The notes under the pieces are model-generated. The model was not told the origin of the DNA and searched no databases. It was given only the letters and a program-made list of their open reading frames with translations. Both the position numbers and the translations under genes were made by a program. From assembly GCF_000956595.1 (NCBI RefSeq), contig NZ_JYOO01000025.1, forward strand, positions 1 to 64,000: DNA of 64,000 bases, written 5' to 3'. The DNA is from Priestia aryabhattai B8W22 (lineage in GTDB: Bacteria > Bacillota > Bacilli > Bacillales > Bacillaceae_H). Positions 16,589 through 25,944 of this stretch are shown one piece after another; position 1 is the first letter of the stretch; every line of letters starts with the position of its first letter.

Positions 16589-18274
16589 TTACTTTGCTTC
16601 ATATACATACACTTTCCAAGCGGACTGTTTATCGTTAAATGCTTTTAAAAAGTGCAAACCGTCGCTTTCAGCATTTTCGATTGGCACAGCTGAAAAAATA
16701 TAGCGACCGCCCATTTTTTTAAATTGATTGATATTAAGCTGCAAATGATGGATTTTTTTAGTTGAGTCTTTTCGGTAATCATATTTTTTCCCTAGCTCGC
16801 TAACAAACACATAGCAGCGGTTGCCCCAGTGATCATAGTAGCTTTCTAGTTTTTTATTTTTATCAAGCTCTTTGGCAATAATTTTACGAAACTCATGCTT
16901 ATACGTTAACGGATAGAAGTTGTTATACGTATCTAGCGTATAAAAGCCGTTATACTGAGCAATGGATGGATGAAGCCCTATGCTTGCTACGCGATAAGAT
17001 GATTTAGGTTTTCCAATATATCTGCTTATTTCATCAAATTGATGAACAGCATAAAATTCCTTGACTGACGGCTCGTGATTGTAGCGGTAATAAAGTTCTG
17101 GATTTGCTATAAATAACACAAGCAGCTGTAAAATCAAACATACCCACACAAACTTCTTCCACGCCTTGCTCCTTTTCCATAAAACATAGCCGCCAACGGC
17201 AAACATTAAATAAATAATGAGCGGGCGTAAAAAATGAAATCTAGCAAAATTGAACGTATTAAAAAGCTGATATTTTTCTTTTAGCGGCTCCCATCCTTTA
17301 TAAAACCAAAACGCATACCAAATCGACAGCAGGAGATTAAGAATAAATAACTGCAAAAACGTTTTTTCAAGCTTTCCCTTCTGATTCCGAGCAACAATCC
17401 ACAGTACGACAAAAGAAAGCGGTAAAATGACAAAGGTATGAAGCGTCATTACATGCGTATGCCCGAGCGTATAGTTCTTTAAAGCAAGGCGAACGGAATG
17501 TCCAAAGCTTAGAGTAGAGCTTAAAAATTCATTTCGACTCGTCGGGGCCTCCGGAAATAAAAGCGAATCAACAAGCCGGTATTCAATGAGAAGAAAGACA
17601 GCGGTCATCGCTGCAATACTTCTTAAAAAAGGAATATTCCACGCTCGTTTTTTTACGGCATCTCTTAGCCATAGCAGCCCCATCGCCGCTAAAAAGAAGA
17701 AAAAACCTAGCACAAAACTCGCGTAAAACGGAAGCAATAAAAGTGTAAGCCATTCCTTCCACGTTCCTTCGCGGTTTCGAATGGTTAAAAACGCCCACAG
17801 CGCCAGCGGCTGTCCTAATGTACTCAGCATGCCCGAAGGCCAAAATGGCGTAAGTGCAAAAGCAAGTGATACAAGCACTCGAATCGCATAAGCATCCTCG
17901 CTTTTAATAAAATGCTTTTTTAATAATAAATACATTCCAATTAAAGCAAATATGCGCGTAATCATTTGGCTGAGGCTGTACGCAAGCATGGTAGGAAATA
18001 AGCCATACAGCCACTGAATACCGCTAAATTCTGTTCCAAACGTGTTTCTCGGCAATCCGTTAATAATTTGAGGTAATACGGCATGACTGGAACCAAACAG
18101 CTCCCCGCTTTGATGCAGAACTTTATACCACGTAATATTTGAGTCTAAATTATCATGCACGCGTATATGTGAATTTTCCCCAAGTAAAAACATAGGAGAT
18201 ACATACGCAAGCAGCAAAAGGAAAGCGATAATAAGCAATGTTTTTTCTTTATTCATAGCTGTTTCTTTCTTCAT
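16589..18274 (-). CDS. Large membrane protein of a glycosylation operon (YkoS/DUF6044-like)
   Basis: 561 residues with 11-13 membrane helices and a C-terminal extracytoplasmic region (about 410-561). The N-terminal helix is followed by ENSHIRVHDNLDSN, an acidic loop like the catalytic loop of GT-C transferases, and then GLPRNTFG. It resembles B. subtilis YkoS. Placed between a GtrA flippase and a GtrB-type enzyme, it fits the third component that moves the sugar from the lipid carrier to the acceptor. The start is Met1 after GGTGTTAACAG. Exact acceptor unknown. Confidence 0.75.
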   Translation of the reverse strand: MKKETAMNKEKTLLIIAFLLLLAYVSPMFLLGENSHIRVHDNLDSNITWYKVLHQSGELFGSSHAVLPQIINGLPRNTFGTEFSGIQWLYGLFPTMLAYSLSQMITRIFALIGMYLLLKKHFIKSEDAYAIRVLVSLAFALTPFWPSGMLSTLGQPLALWAFLTIRNREGTWKEWLTLLLLPFYASFVLGFFFFLAAMGLLWLRDAVKKRAWNIPFLRSIAAMTAVFLLIEYRLVDSLLFPEAPTSRNEFLSSTLSFGHSVRLALKNYTLGHTHVMTLHTFVILPLSFVVLWIVARNQKGKLEKTFLQLFILNLLLSIWYAFWFYKGWEPLKEKYQLFNTFNFARFHFLRPLIIYLMFAVGGYVLWKRSKAWKKFVWVCLILQLLVLFIANPELYYRYNHEPSVKEFYAVHQFDEISRYIGKPKSSYRVASIGLHPSIAQYNGFYTLDTYNNFYPLTYKHEFRKIIAKELDKNKKLESYYDHWGNRCYVFVSELGKKYDYRKDSTKKIHHLQLNINQFKKMGGRYIFSAVPIENAESDGLHFLKAFNDKQSAWKVYVYEAK

Positions 18275-18311
18275 CTGTTAACACCTATTTCCATTTCATA
18301 ATGACTAAAAG

Positions 18312-18734
18312 CTAATCGTGAATGACGACTGCTTCTTTTTTTGTATTAAATACAAAGTATTTTTGACCCGTATAATTTAAAAGCGTATACAGACCTGTTC
18401 CAATTAATATACCGACGTCTTTTTTGAACGGACGCACCGCAACAGGAAGTTGATGCAATAACCAGCTGGAGAACTGCAGTCCAATATAGTAAGACAAGCC
18501 GTAGCAAATGCCAATAACTAAAATAAAACGCAGTATGCTTTTTGATAAATGAACTCCGCTTTTAAACGTAAATATTCGATTTAACACGTAGCTGACGACT
18601 GCCCCCGCTGCATTGCCGACGAACGTCGCTATCCAGTAATGATGAAAGATATGAAGCAGCACATACATAATGGAGAGACCTACTGCTGTATTGACCAGTC
18701 CCACTACTAAAAAACGTACAAAAGATCCTTTCAT
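18312..18734 (-). CDS. GtrA family membrane protein (lipid-linked sugar flippase)
   Basis: About 140 residues with four membrane helices and GtrA hallmarks: RFLVVGLVNTAVGLSIMYVL at the start, SYVLNRIFTFKS in the middle, and a C-terminal NYTGQKYFVF. The ATG at 18734 has AAAGGAGT 7 nt upstream, better than the ATG at 18764. GtrA proteins are thought to flip undecaprenyl-linked sugars. First gene of the operon with 16589-18274 and 15587-16576. Confidence 0.9.
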   Translation of the reverse strand: MKGSFVRFLVVGLVNTAVGLSIMYVLLHIFHHYWIATFVGNAAGAVVSYVLNRIFTFKSGVHLSKSILRFILVIGICYGLSYYIGLQFSSWLLHQLPVAVRPFKKDVGILIGTGLYTLLNYTGQKYFVFNTKKEAVVIHD

Positions 18735-18850
18735 ATAAACTCCTTTTGATTTTGATACTTTCATAAAAATTACATATTATGACTTTAAATACAGTTTCAG
18801 TGTAGCAACTCCACTTAAAAATCTAATGAAAATAACATTAAAAACAGATG

Positions 18851-18894
18851 AAAAAAAGCTAAAAGAATCAATAAAAATCAGGATTCTTTCAGCT
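18851..18894 (-). terminator. Intrinsic terminator of the metallophosphoesterase gene
   Basis: On the minus strand AGCTGAAAGAATC and GATTCTTTTAGCT pair around a 12-nt loop and are followed by TTTTTTTC, starting at the stop codon. Confidence 0.85.
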
Positions 18895-20218
18895 ATTTAG
18901 TAGAGCCTTCAATAATTAATTTTTGATCGCTTTGATTGTCAAACGCATCCACTGCCGCTACTTCTATTTGATACGCAGTATGAGGCTGCAAACCTGATAA
19001 CGGAAGACTTAAAACATCCGGAACAGGATCGCTGTAATATTGAGAAAATGCATTATATGTTTTGACCACTTTTCCAGTTTCTTTATTTTTGACGGTAATG
19101 CGATAAGAATGAACCATCAGATTATCCACCGCTTGCGTAAACTGGATATAAAGCTGATTTGCTGAAGCTTTTTCTTGTATAACAGAAATAGTAGAGCTTG
19201 GAAGAAAAATCGGTTTTACTAAATCTCGCTCATTTGTGTAGTGAAATTTTTTTGCATCTGCAGGTATATCAATTTCCCACGCTTCTCCCGTCCACTTATT
19301 TGCGTGAAAATCCCGCCTTTTAACGACTATTTTTCGATTATAAACCTCTACAAGAAGACCTTGACTCACGTCTCGATAGCCAGGAGGAAGTTCACCTTGT
19401 AAATATCCAGCACCAGGCCATATATACCGAACAGAAGACGTTGCAAGAGAGGTAAAATCTCTTTGAAAAATAGTACGAGGGTCGTCCAACGGATGGTGGG
19501 TATGACCAGAAAACGTAATGACTTGCGAATAAGGTTTTAACGTATTGTAAAGAAGCTGTTCATTCACTTCTATCCCCCATCTATTTTCCCCGTACAGTGT
19601 ATTGTTAATAGGCTGATGAATAAAGACAAAAATCGGTTTTTTAGGATCGTCTCGCTTTGCTATCTTCAACTGTTCTCCAAGCCAGTTAATTTGCTTGATT
19701 GAATAATCACCGGCAGTTAATCGGCTTTCTGTTCCAAGCATGATAAAATGATAGCCTTTTATCACTTGATGAAAGTAAAGAGCCTTCATTTTGGTTTTAG
19801 ATAAAAAACGCTGCTGCGCTTGCTGATTGGTTACGCTGTCCCGGTATTCATGGTTGCCAATTGTAAAAAGAGATACGGCCTGCGACTGTTTATTTTGATT
19901 ATAAACAGAAAAAAAACGGTCGTATTCTTTTAACGCGCCTGTATCGGCCAAGTCTCCTACTACTACAAATGCATCTTGTTTCGGTGCCTGTTCATTTAAT
20001 TGCGTTAATGCATGTTGAAAAGTACGCAAATCAAGCGTTCCTGTTTCCTTAATATGAACATCACTGATCACAGGAAAAACTAGCTTTGGTTCGATGTATC
20101 CGCTTCGTCCGCTCTTCTCTTCAGCTCGTACGTTTAAGGTAATCCCGCATATAAGAACACTTATTAATACGAAAGCGAGCCAGTCTTTTTTCAGCGTTTC
20201 CATAAAACCGCCGAGCAT
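18893..20218 (-). CDS. Exported calcineurin-like metallophosphoesterase
   Basis: About 441 residues from the ATG at 20218, which follows AAAGGAGG. A hydrophobic segment near residues 13-31 is a signal peptide or membrane anchor. All metallophosphoesterase motifs are present in order: PVISDVHIK, VVVGDLADTG, TIGNHEYRD, FIHQPI and FSGHTHHPL. The last 110 residues form a fibronectin-like beta domain (QLYIQFTQAV, then HTAYQIEVAAVD). Such proteins hydrolyse phosphodiesters outside the cell; relatives include the YvnB type. Monocistronic with its own terminator. Confidence 0.87.
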   Translation of the reverse strand: MLGGFMETLKKDWLAFVLISVLICGITLNVRAEEKSGRSGYIEPKLVFPVISDVHIKETGTLDLRTFQHALTQLNEQAPKQDAFVVVGDLADTGALKEYDRFFSVYNQNKQSQAVSLFTIGNHEYRDSVTNQQAQQRFLSKTKMKALYFHQVIKGYHFIMLGTESRLTAGDYSIKQINWLGEQLKIAKRDDPKKPIFVFIHQPINNTLYGENRWGIEVNEQLLYNTLKPYSQVITFSGHTHHPLDDPRTIFQRDFTSLATSSVRYIWPGAGYLQGELPPGYRDVSQGLLVEVYNRKIVVKRRDFHANKWTGEAWEIDIPADAKKFHYTNERDLVKPIFLPSSTISVIQEKASANQLYIQFTQAVDNLMVHSYRITVKNKETGKVVKTYNAFSQYYSDPVPDVLSLPLSGLQPHTAYQIEVAAVDAFDNQSDQKLIIEGSTK

Positions 20219-20439
20219 GATGCTTCCTCCTTTCTTCACTGCTGCGTCTCAGTTATTTTCTCTACGTGTATGAGCTTTTATTTTATGTAATTTCAAAATA
20301 TCTAATCGTATAGTTTCAATATTTCTTTTCGTATTTGCACACACTATGTTCACAATCAATTCATTACACTTTTCCTAGTCATAGTGGTATGATTTTCGTA
20401 TATTACAGACTAATTGTTGAAAATGTAGGAGTGAATATT

Positions 20440-21825
20440 TTGAAAACGGTCGCTGTTATTGGAGGAGGAATTACGGGCTTAACCACTCTGTACTATTTGC
20501 AGAAACTAAAACGAGAACGTAACCTTCCGCTTAAATTATTATTACTAGAGAAAAATTCCCATCTAGGAGGAAAAATTAATACGCGTGAAGCGGGGGAATT
20601 TATCATGGAAACAGGGGCAGATTCTATCGTAGCTCGAAAAGAGAACGTCATGCCTCTGCTAGAAGAGCTATACTTAACAAACGATTTAGTATATAACGAA
20701 ACGGGCAAATCGTTTATTTACTCTGCTAATGAGCTGCTTCCAATTCCGGAAGATACCATGTTCGGTATTCCAACAAGCGTGGAATCTCTTTTTAAAAGCG
20801 AGCTGATTTCTTCAAAAGCTAAAATTACAGCTTTAAAAGACTTAATTACTAAAAATACAACGTTTACAAAAGACAGCTCAATTGGACTCTTTTTAAAACA
20901 TTTCTTAGGAGAAGAGCTAGTAGAAAAGCAAATTGCACCTATTTTATCGGGCGTTTACTCTGGCGATTTAGACAAACTCACGATTTCTTCGACTCTCCCT
21001 TATCTGCTCGACTATAAAAACACGTACGGCAGCATCATCAAGGGAATGGGAGCCAATGAAAAAAAATTTAAAACGGCAGGAAATAAAAAATTCATTTCGT
21101 TTAAACAAGGTTTATCAACGATTATTCACCGCCTAGAAGAAGAGCTTTCTGATGTAACGATTTTAAAAGATACGCCAACCACCAGCATAAAACAGAACGG
21201 TGAACGTTACCAAATCAGTACGCCGGGGCAAGCCCATTCAGCGGATTACGTGGTGTTAGCTACACCGCACACGGCTGCTCAGCACCTGTTGAACGATCCC
21301 GAATTAAACGAAGACTTTGAGCAGTTAAAAGATTCTTCTCTGATTAGCGTGTACATCGGCTATGACGTTCCAGACGAATACCTTCCCGCTGAAGGCACCG
21401 GGTTTATTGCCTCTCAATCAAGCAACTTAATCGCCAATGCCTGCACGTGGACGAGCAAAAAATGGGCTCACACCTCTAAGCGGGGGAATTTGTTAGTTCG
21501 CTTATTTTATAAAAGCACGAGTCACCACTTTGACAGCCTGCGGACGATGTCAAAGGAAGAGCTGCTAGCAGTGGCACAAAAGGACATTGAAAACAGCTTA
21601 GGGATCAAAGAGCAGCCCATTGAAAGCGACGTAACCAATTGGGATAAATTGATGCCTACCTATCATCTTAAACACGGTGAACTTGTGCGCAACTTGACTC
21701 AAAAATTGCATGACAAGCACCCCGCTATTACATTAGCAGGCTGTTCTTACTATGGAGTAGGCATTGCAGCGTGTATAACAAACGGCAAACAAACGGCCGA
21801 AGCTATCTCTCAACAATTGACTTAA
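20440..21825 (+). CDS. hemY: Coproporphyrinogen/protoporphyrinogen III oxidase, HemY type
   Basis: About 461 residues when read from the TTG at 20440, which is spaced 8 nt from GGAG and places the FAD motif VIGGGITGLTTLYYL at the N-terminus; upstream in-frame residues have no family counterpart. LLLEKNSHLGGKINT continues the FAD site, and the C-terminus has the FAD-closing GCSYYGVGIAACITNGKQTA. The enzyme oxidises the porphyrinogen ring in haem synthesis. B. subtilis HemY sits in hemEHY; here hemE and hemH are absent, so this may be a second, dispersed paralogue. Monocistronic, with a strong terminator. Confidence 0.88.
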   Translation: MKTVAVIGGGITGLTTLYYLQKLKRERNLPLKLLLLEKNSHLGGKINTREAGEFIMETGADSIVARKENVMPLLEELYLTNDLVYNETGKSFIYSANELLPIPEDTMFGIPTSVESLFKSELISSKAKITALKDLITKNTTFTKDSSIGLFLKHFLGEELVEKQIAPILSGVYSGDLDKLTISSTLPYLLDYKNTYGSIIKGMGANEKKFKTAGNKKFISFKQGLSTIIHRLEEELSDVTILKDTPTTSIKQNGERYQISTPGQAHSADYVVLATPHTAAQHLLNDPELNEDFEQLKDSSLISVYIGYDVPDEYLPAEGTGFIASQSSNLIANACTWTSKKWAHTSKRGNLLVRLFYKSTSHHFDSLRTMSKEELLAVAQKDIENSLGIKEQPIESDVTNWDKLMPTYHLKHGELVRNLTQKLHDKHPAITLAGCSYYGVGIAACITNGKQTAEAISQQLT

Positions 21826-21840
21826 AAAAGGTTTAAAAAT

Positions 21841-21884
21841 AATAAAAGGCCCGAAAATAAATATATTATTTTCAGGCCTTTTAT
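21841..21884. terminator. Intrinsic terminator downstream of hemY
   Basis: AATAAAAGGCC-x-GAAAATAA is complementary to TTATTTTC-x-GGCCTTTTATT, with T-runs on both strands. Confidence 0.85.
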
Positions 21885-21934
21885 TACCTTTTCGTTAGCA
21901 TATAAAGCTACTTTCCTTACTATTAACAACTCTT

Positions 21935-22030
21935 TTATCGCTTTTCTTTTTGCAAAGCAGCAGTAGCAAACAATACAAGATAGCGCTCGTCTGAAGTTAA
22001 TCTAAGCCAATGTTTCACTTTATATCTCAC
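21935..22030 (-). CDS. Possible 31-residue peptide
   Basis: GTG-initiated frame reading MRYKVKHWLRLTSDER and ending in ALQKEKR, preceded by GGGAGCGG about 9 nt upstream. It is basic and amphipathic. It lies in the otherwise gene-free stretch between hemY and catE. No homologue is recognised and no codon evidence is possible at this length, so it may be chance. Confidence 0.25.
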   Translation of the reverse strand: MRYKVKHWLRLTSDERYLVLFATAALQKEKR

Positions 22031-22270
22031 AGGTTTCCGCTCCCTTCCTTCAAGTTTTTATATGGAAAGACTTTATATAAAGATTCAATAACGATAAGAA
22101 ACGACGCTTGATATGTATTTTATTCCCACGCCCGCTTGTTTACAAACTTTTTTAAACGTAAGACTCTTCGTTTATTTCCCTGAAAATAACACCGTTTTCG
22201 CCATTATCCTCTTACTATTTGAGAAAAAAGTGTACATTTCTTGCCTATTTTGACGAACATTGCGATAAAT

Positions 22271-22296
22271 AAAAGCTGCCAATTGCGGCAGCTTTT
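22271..22296. terminator. Intrinsic terminator of catE
   Basis: AAAAGCTGCC and GGCAGCTTTT arms with a 6-nt loop, directly at the catE stop codon; T-runs exist on both strands. Confidence 0.88.
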
Positions 22297-22299
22297 ATG

Positions 22300-23151
22300 T
22301 TAAAGGACTAATCTAATTATATTGCCTGATGGATCTTTTGTGATGAAATCTTGGTTTTCTTTAGAAACAGCTGCTCCGATTTCACGAAGCTGATTTATTG
22401 CCTGCTCCCTTGCTTCTTCAGCTGGGAAAACAAGTGTAAATGACTCTAAACCAACGCTGCTTTCAAGAGGACTAGGCGCTCCAATTCCATTCCAAACGTT
22501 TAGTCCGATGTGATGATGATAGCGTCCAGTTGAAATAAACAATGCTTGATTATGGTAATTGCTCACAACCTCAAAACCTAATCCATTTCGATAAAAGGTT
22601 TCCGTTTGCTTTAATTCAGAAACGTGAAGGTGAATATGTCCCATTAAGGTAGCTGAAGGTAATCCTGTCCATGGTTTACCGTTTCCTTCAGCTACTATCG
22701 CTTCTGCATCTAAAGGTTTTGTAGCCATTACTACTTCACTGTCATTCCATTCCCATGTACTTGACGGACGATCTCGATAAATCTCTATACCGTTTCCATC
22801 TGGATCTGCCAAGTACAGCGCTTCGCTCACTAGATGATCAGACGCCCCTTGAAGCGGATAACCGCTATTTAACAAATGCTGCAGAATACTTCCTAAATCA
22901 GAACGAGTCGGCAGCAATAGAGCAAAATGATATAAGCCTGTTGTACGAGGCTGTTTTGCTGTAACGTTTTCCGGCTGTTCAATCGATAAAAGCGCCGTGC
23001 GTCCATCAGCTGTTAACAAGGCTTTATTCTCTTTTCTCCCTAAAAGTTTAAACCCAATTATTTGCTGATAAAAAGCAAGTGAACGCTCTAAATTTTCTAC
23101 TTTTAAATTTACTTTTCCAACAAATACATGGGGTGCACGGTGAAAGTTCAT
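22300..23151 (-). CDS. catE: VOC family ring-cleavage dioxygenase, CatE-like
   Basis: About 283 residues beginning at the ATG at 23151, which has AAAAGGAG upstream. Two vicinal oxygen chelate modules are visible: residues 5-130 (VGKVNLKVENLERSLAFYQQ) and 165-280 (MGHIHLHVSELKQTETFYRN). Metal ligand candidates are the His of HIHLHV, the His of HHIGLNVW and a C-terminal Glu. CatE of B. subtilis cleaves catechol and is induced by catechol and quinones with catD. Here catD is missing, but a repeat-rich operator surrounds the promoter. Confidence 0.85.
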   Translation of the reverse strand: MNFHRAPHVFVGKVNLKVENLERSLAFYQQIIGFKLLGRKENKALLTADGRTALLSIEQPENVTAKQPRTTGLYHFALLLPTRSDLGSILQHLLNSGYPLQGASDHLVSEALYLADPDGNGIEIYRDRPSSTWEWNDSEVVMATKPLDAEAIVAEGNGKPWTGLPSATLMGHIHLHVSELKQTETFYRNGLGFEVVSNYHNQALFISTGRYHHHIGLNVWNGIGAPSPLESSVGLESFTLVFPAEEAREQAINQLREIGAAVSKENQDFITKDPSGNIIRLVL

Positions 23152-23206
23152 GATTATTTCTCCTTTTGAATATATCATTTTTTAATTAACTTACTTTATG
23201 TAACTT

Positions 23207-23240
23207 ATTATATTTTTATAACTTCGTTTCGTCAAGTTAT
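23207..23240 (-). promoter_or_regulatory. catE promoter with inverted-repeat operator
   Basis: TTGACG (23230-23235) and TATAAT (23207-23212) are spaced by 17 bp on the minus strand. An inverted repeat ATAACTT-N9-AAGTTAT (23218-23240) overlaps the -35 box, and further AAGTTA half-sites flank it. A MarR- or DUF24-type repressor is the likely reader by analogy with catDE control. Confidence 0.6.
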
Positions 23241-23286
23241 TTATTTTACTATCATAACTTAACACTTATATCACAGCACAACCAAT

Positions 23287-23336
23287 TAAATAAGCCCGCC
23301 TGCTCATACTATAGTATGAGCAGGCGGGCTTATTTA
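23287..23336. terminator. 50-bp perfect palindrome acting as a terminator
   Basis: The left 25 bases, TAAATAAGCCCGCCTGCTCA continuing to the centre at 23311/23312, are exactly complementary to the right 25. The RNA hairpin is very stable and lies just downstream of the metallo-hydrolase gene, upstream of catE. Only short T-rich tails follow, so termination is probable but not certain. Confidence 0.7.
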
Positions 23337-23353
23337 CCATTATGCATAAACTA

Positions 23354-24217
23354 TCAAAACAGTTCTCTGCTTTTGCGTTTGACATTTCCATTAACGAAAT
23401 ACTGTATTCTCTCTTTTTGCTCATTTGTTGGCTTCTTATACGTTTCACATTCAAACTGAAAACATGCTTTTTCTAAATCGACTTCATTTTCTACAATTTC
23501 TCCAATCGCACTCAATTGATTTAAGTCTCGCCAAAGTTCCTCAGAAGTTTCAGGGTCAAAATGAGATGAAAGATAATACTGCGCATCATATTTTTGAAGT
23601 TCTCTCTGAATCCGCTCAAGGTCTTCTTTATCATAACTCCAGTCACCGCTATAAAAATCTGGACATAGACAATCACCTAAAAACAGTACTTTTTCTTGGG
23701 GGACGTAGACAACGGACGAGTCCTTGGCGTGTACCCCTCCAATATGCTGAATGCAACAAGTGATTCCACCTAGGTCAACTTCCATATGATGATGAAACGT
23801 TACGTCCGGTTCCTGTAAAATTAACGTCTCTCGACATGGCATTTCTTTCTTTATCATATCCCGGCAAAATTCGATTTCCTCACCCTCCTGGACGCGTTTA
23901 TCCAAGGAATCATCGTCCCAGCGCAGTGTCTTTAAATAGGCCAGCTTCTTCTTAGTTAAATGATGGCTGATTGTATACTTGTTCATTGCATGAATGCCAA
24001 ATGTATGATCCCAGTGCCAATGCGTAATAGCTACTCCTTTGATTGGAGGGGCCCCCAGTTTTTCCACTTCTTCTAGAAAGGCTGATGCATGCGCAGGAGA
24101 ATTCCCAGCGTCGACGACGAAACTATACTTCTCCCCGCATATAAGCCCGAGGACAGGTCGATCCGTTTCTTTAGAGTGAGGAAAGTAATAAATGTGGTCC
24201 GTTAGTTTTTTCAGCAT
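23354..24217 (-). CDS. Metallo-beta-lactamase fold hydrolase
   Basis: About 287 residues from the ATG at 24217, with AGGTG upstream; the frame extends to 24292 without support. The zinc motif ITHWHWDHTFG is the classic HxHxDH, followed by the third ligand region GGVHAKDSSV, the bridging Asp in VLFLGDCL and YYLSSHFDP. It is a cytosolic hydrolase of unknown substrate. It precedes a long palindrome and is 100 bp downstream of the EamA transporter gene. Confidence 0.83.
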   Translation of the reverse strand: MLKKLTDHIYYFPHSKETDRPVLGLICGEKYSFVVDAGNSPAHASAFLEEVEKLGAPPIKGVAITHWHWDHTFGIHAMNKYTISHHLTKKKLAYLKTLRWDDDSLDKRVQEGEEIEFCRDMIKKEMPCRETLILQEPDVTFHHHMEVDLGGITCCIQHIGGVHAKDSSVVYVPQEKVLFLGDCLCPDFYSGDWSYDKEDLERIQRELQKYDAQYYLSSHFDPETSEELWRDLNQLSAIGEIVENEVDLEKACFQFECETYKKPTNEQKERIQYFVNGNVKRKSRELF

Positions 24218-24317
24218 ATTTACACCTGCTTTATGTAATTTAATAAAAGCTTTTTTATCAAATGGTAAATAATGATAAATAAACTGTATCATACTCGGGT
24301 GCTGCTTGCCTATCCCA

Positions 24318-25244
24318 TTAGGTAATATTCGACTTCTCTTGAAGAGCTATGACTTTTTCCGGCTCTGCTGCTTTGTACTTTAAGAAGATCATTACACTAA
24401 TCATCACAATCATTCCTCCCACTAGCTGAGAAGCGGTGGTCATTTCTCCAAGTAAGAAATAAGCGAGAATGATGGCGCCAATTGGCTCGCCTAAAATAGC
24501 CATTGAAATCGTTGTAGCACCTACATACTTTAACAGCCAGTTAAATAAGGCATGACCAAAAATATTAGGAATAAGTGCTAACAGCAAAAAGATCCACCAG
24601 TCCTTTGTGTCATACTGAGTCAGCGATACGTTTGTACAAATATTGTAGACAAATAGAACCAGTCCACCGATTAAAAAAACGGCGAAACTATAGATGATTG
24701 GAGGCATTTTCCTGCACAGGTCTTGCCCTGCCAGCATATGAACAGAAACAGCCACTGTACCTAAAACAGAAAGCAAGTCTCCATAAAGAGCCGTTTTAGA
24801 TACGCCGATATCTCCCGATGCGATAATCATCGAGCCGCTAACAGCAATTAAAATGCTGATGATTCCTACTTTGCTGGTTTTTTCTTTAAATAAAAAATAA
24901 GCTCCTATCACCACGAAGACCGGCTCAAGCGCAGTCAAAATCATCGCGCTAGCAACTGTTGTATGTGAAAAAGACTCCATCCAAAACAAAAAGTGAAGCC
25001 CTAAAAATACGCCTGATACAACTAGCATTAGCCATTCTTTTACCGTGCTGTTTTTAAAAAGAATTTTCATTTTCCTCCAGGGTAGAAACGGCAAGAATAG
25101 AAAGACCGTAAACAGCAGCCTATACATCCCTAAAATAGAAGCAGGTGCGTCCGACCATTTAATTAAAATAGAAGAAAAGGACACGGCTAATACACCTACT
25201 AAAAGAAATAATGCCGGCGGTAAAGGAAGAGTTGATTTATTCAT
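24318..25244 (-). CDS. EamA family (DMT superfamily) transporter
   Basis: 308 residues with ten membrane helices and two EamA repeats (about 10-145 and 155-290; LGEPIGAIILAYFLLGE in the second). Such proteins export amino acids, cofactors or small metabolites. Its start overlaps the stop of the upstream acetyltransferase by 4 bp (ATGA), so the two are co-translated; the pair may modify and expel the same compound. Confidence 0.88.
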   Translation of the reverse strand: MNKSTLPLPPALFLLVGVLAVSFSSILIKWSDAPASILGMYRLLFTVFLFLPFLPWRKMKILFKNSTVKEWLMLVVSGVFLGLHFLFWMESFSHTTVASAMILTALEPVFVVIGAYFLFKEKTSKVGIISILIAVSGSMIIASGDIGVSKTALYGDLLSVLGTVAVSVHMLAGQDLCRKMPPIIYSFAVFLIGGLVLFVYNICTNVSLTQYDTKDWWIFLLLALIPNIFGHALFNWLLKYVGATTISMAILGEPIGAIILAYFLLGEMTTASQLVGGMIVMISVMIFLKYKAAEPEKVIALQEKSNIT

Positions 25245-25723
25245 GCCATTACTCCTTTTAGACCGTCTTTTTTCATATTTACTACAGGAATATCCACTCC
25301 GTCTCTATGTACAATTTCTTGTTCTTCTATGTAAAAGCCGATTGATTCATACAAAGCTATATTGCGAGAAATATTCATTCTCACCTTGCATGTTAAACTT
25401 TCCTTACCACACTCTTTGGCGTATGTCTCTAACCATTGAATAAGCTGTTTACCTATTCCTTTCCCTTGAAAAGCAGGAATAACAGACAGGCGGTAAAAAT
25501 ATAAGCTCGTTTCTTCTAGCGTAAAACGCGCCATCGCTACCGGCTTATTTTCGACGGATAAAATGACAGCTTCTTTTTCGTGCTTTAATGATTGCATAAT
25601 AGATTCCATTGTCTCATCAAGAGCACTGGATGGTGGGACAGAATCGCGATAGACGGAGAAGGCTTGCAGCATAAGATCGTGAACTGTAGCAGCGTCCTCC
25701 GGCTGTGCTAAACAGTACTTCAT
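25241..25723 (-). CDS. GNAT family N-acetyltransferase
   Basis: 160 residues with the GNAT motif A LSVIPAFQGKGIGKQLIQWL and the late motif NIALYESIGFYIEEQEIVHR. The N-terminus (MKYCLAQPEDAATVHDLM) matches the usual beta1-alpha1 opening. It is the first gene of a two-gene operon with the EamA transporter. Substrate unknown. Confidence 0.87.
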   Translation of the reverse strand: MKYCLAQPEDAATVHDLMLQAFSVYRDSVPPSSALDETMESIMQSLKHEKEAVILSVENKPVAMARFTLEETSLYFYRLSVIPAFQGKGIGKQLIQWLETYAKECGKESLTCKVRMNISRNIALYESIGFYIEEQEIVHRDGVDIPVVNMKKDGLKGVMA

Positions 25724-25944
25724 AAATTTTTACCCTCTTTCTATAAAAATTAAGTATATCGAATTATTATACAACACCACCTATTTTTTTCCTACACCTT
25801 TTATTGATTTTTATTAAGGAGAATAACCTCTTTTTACGCTTTTACACCTTCCTAACTTTACTCCATTAATCTATTAATTCATTAGCACACACTCTTGAGA
25901 ACTTTTTGTCGAAATGGTTAAAATTCTGTTGGGAGGGGATCATC

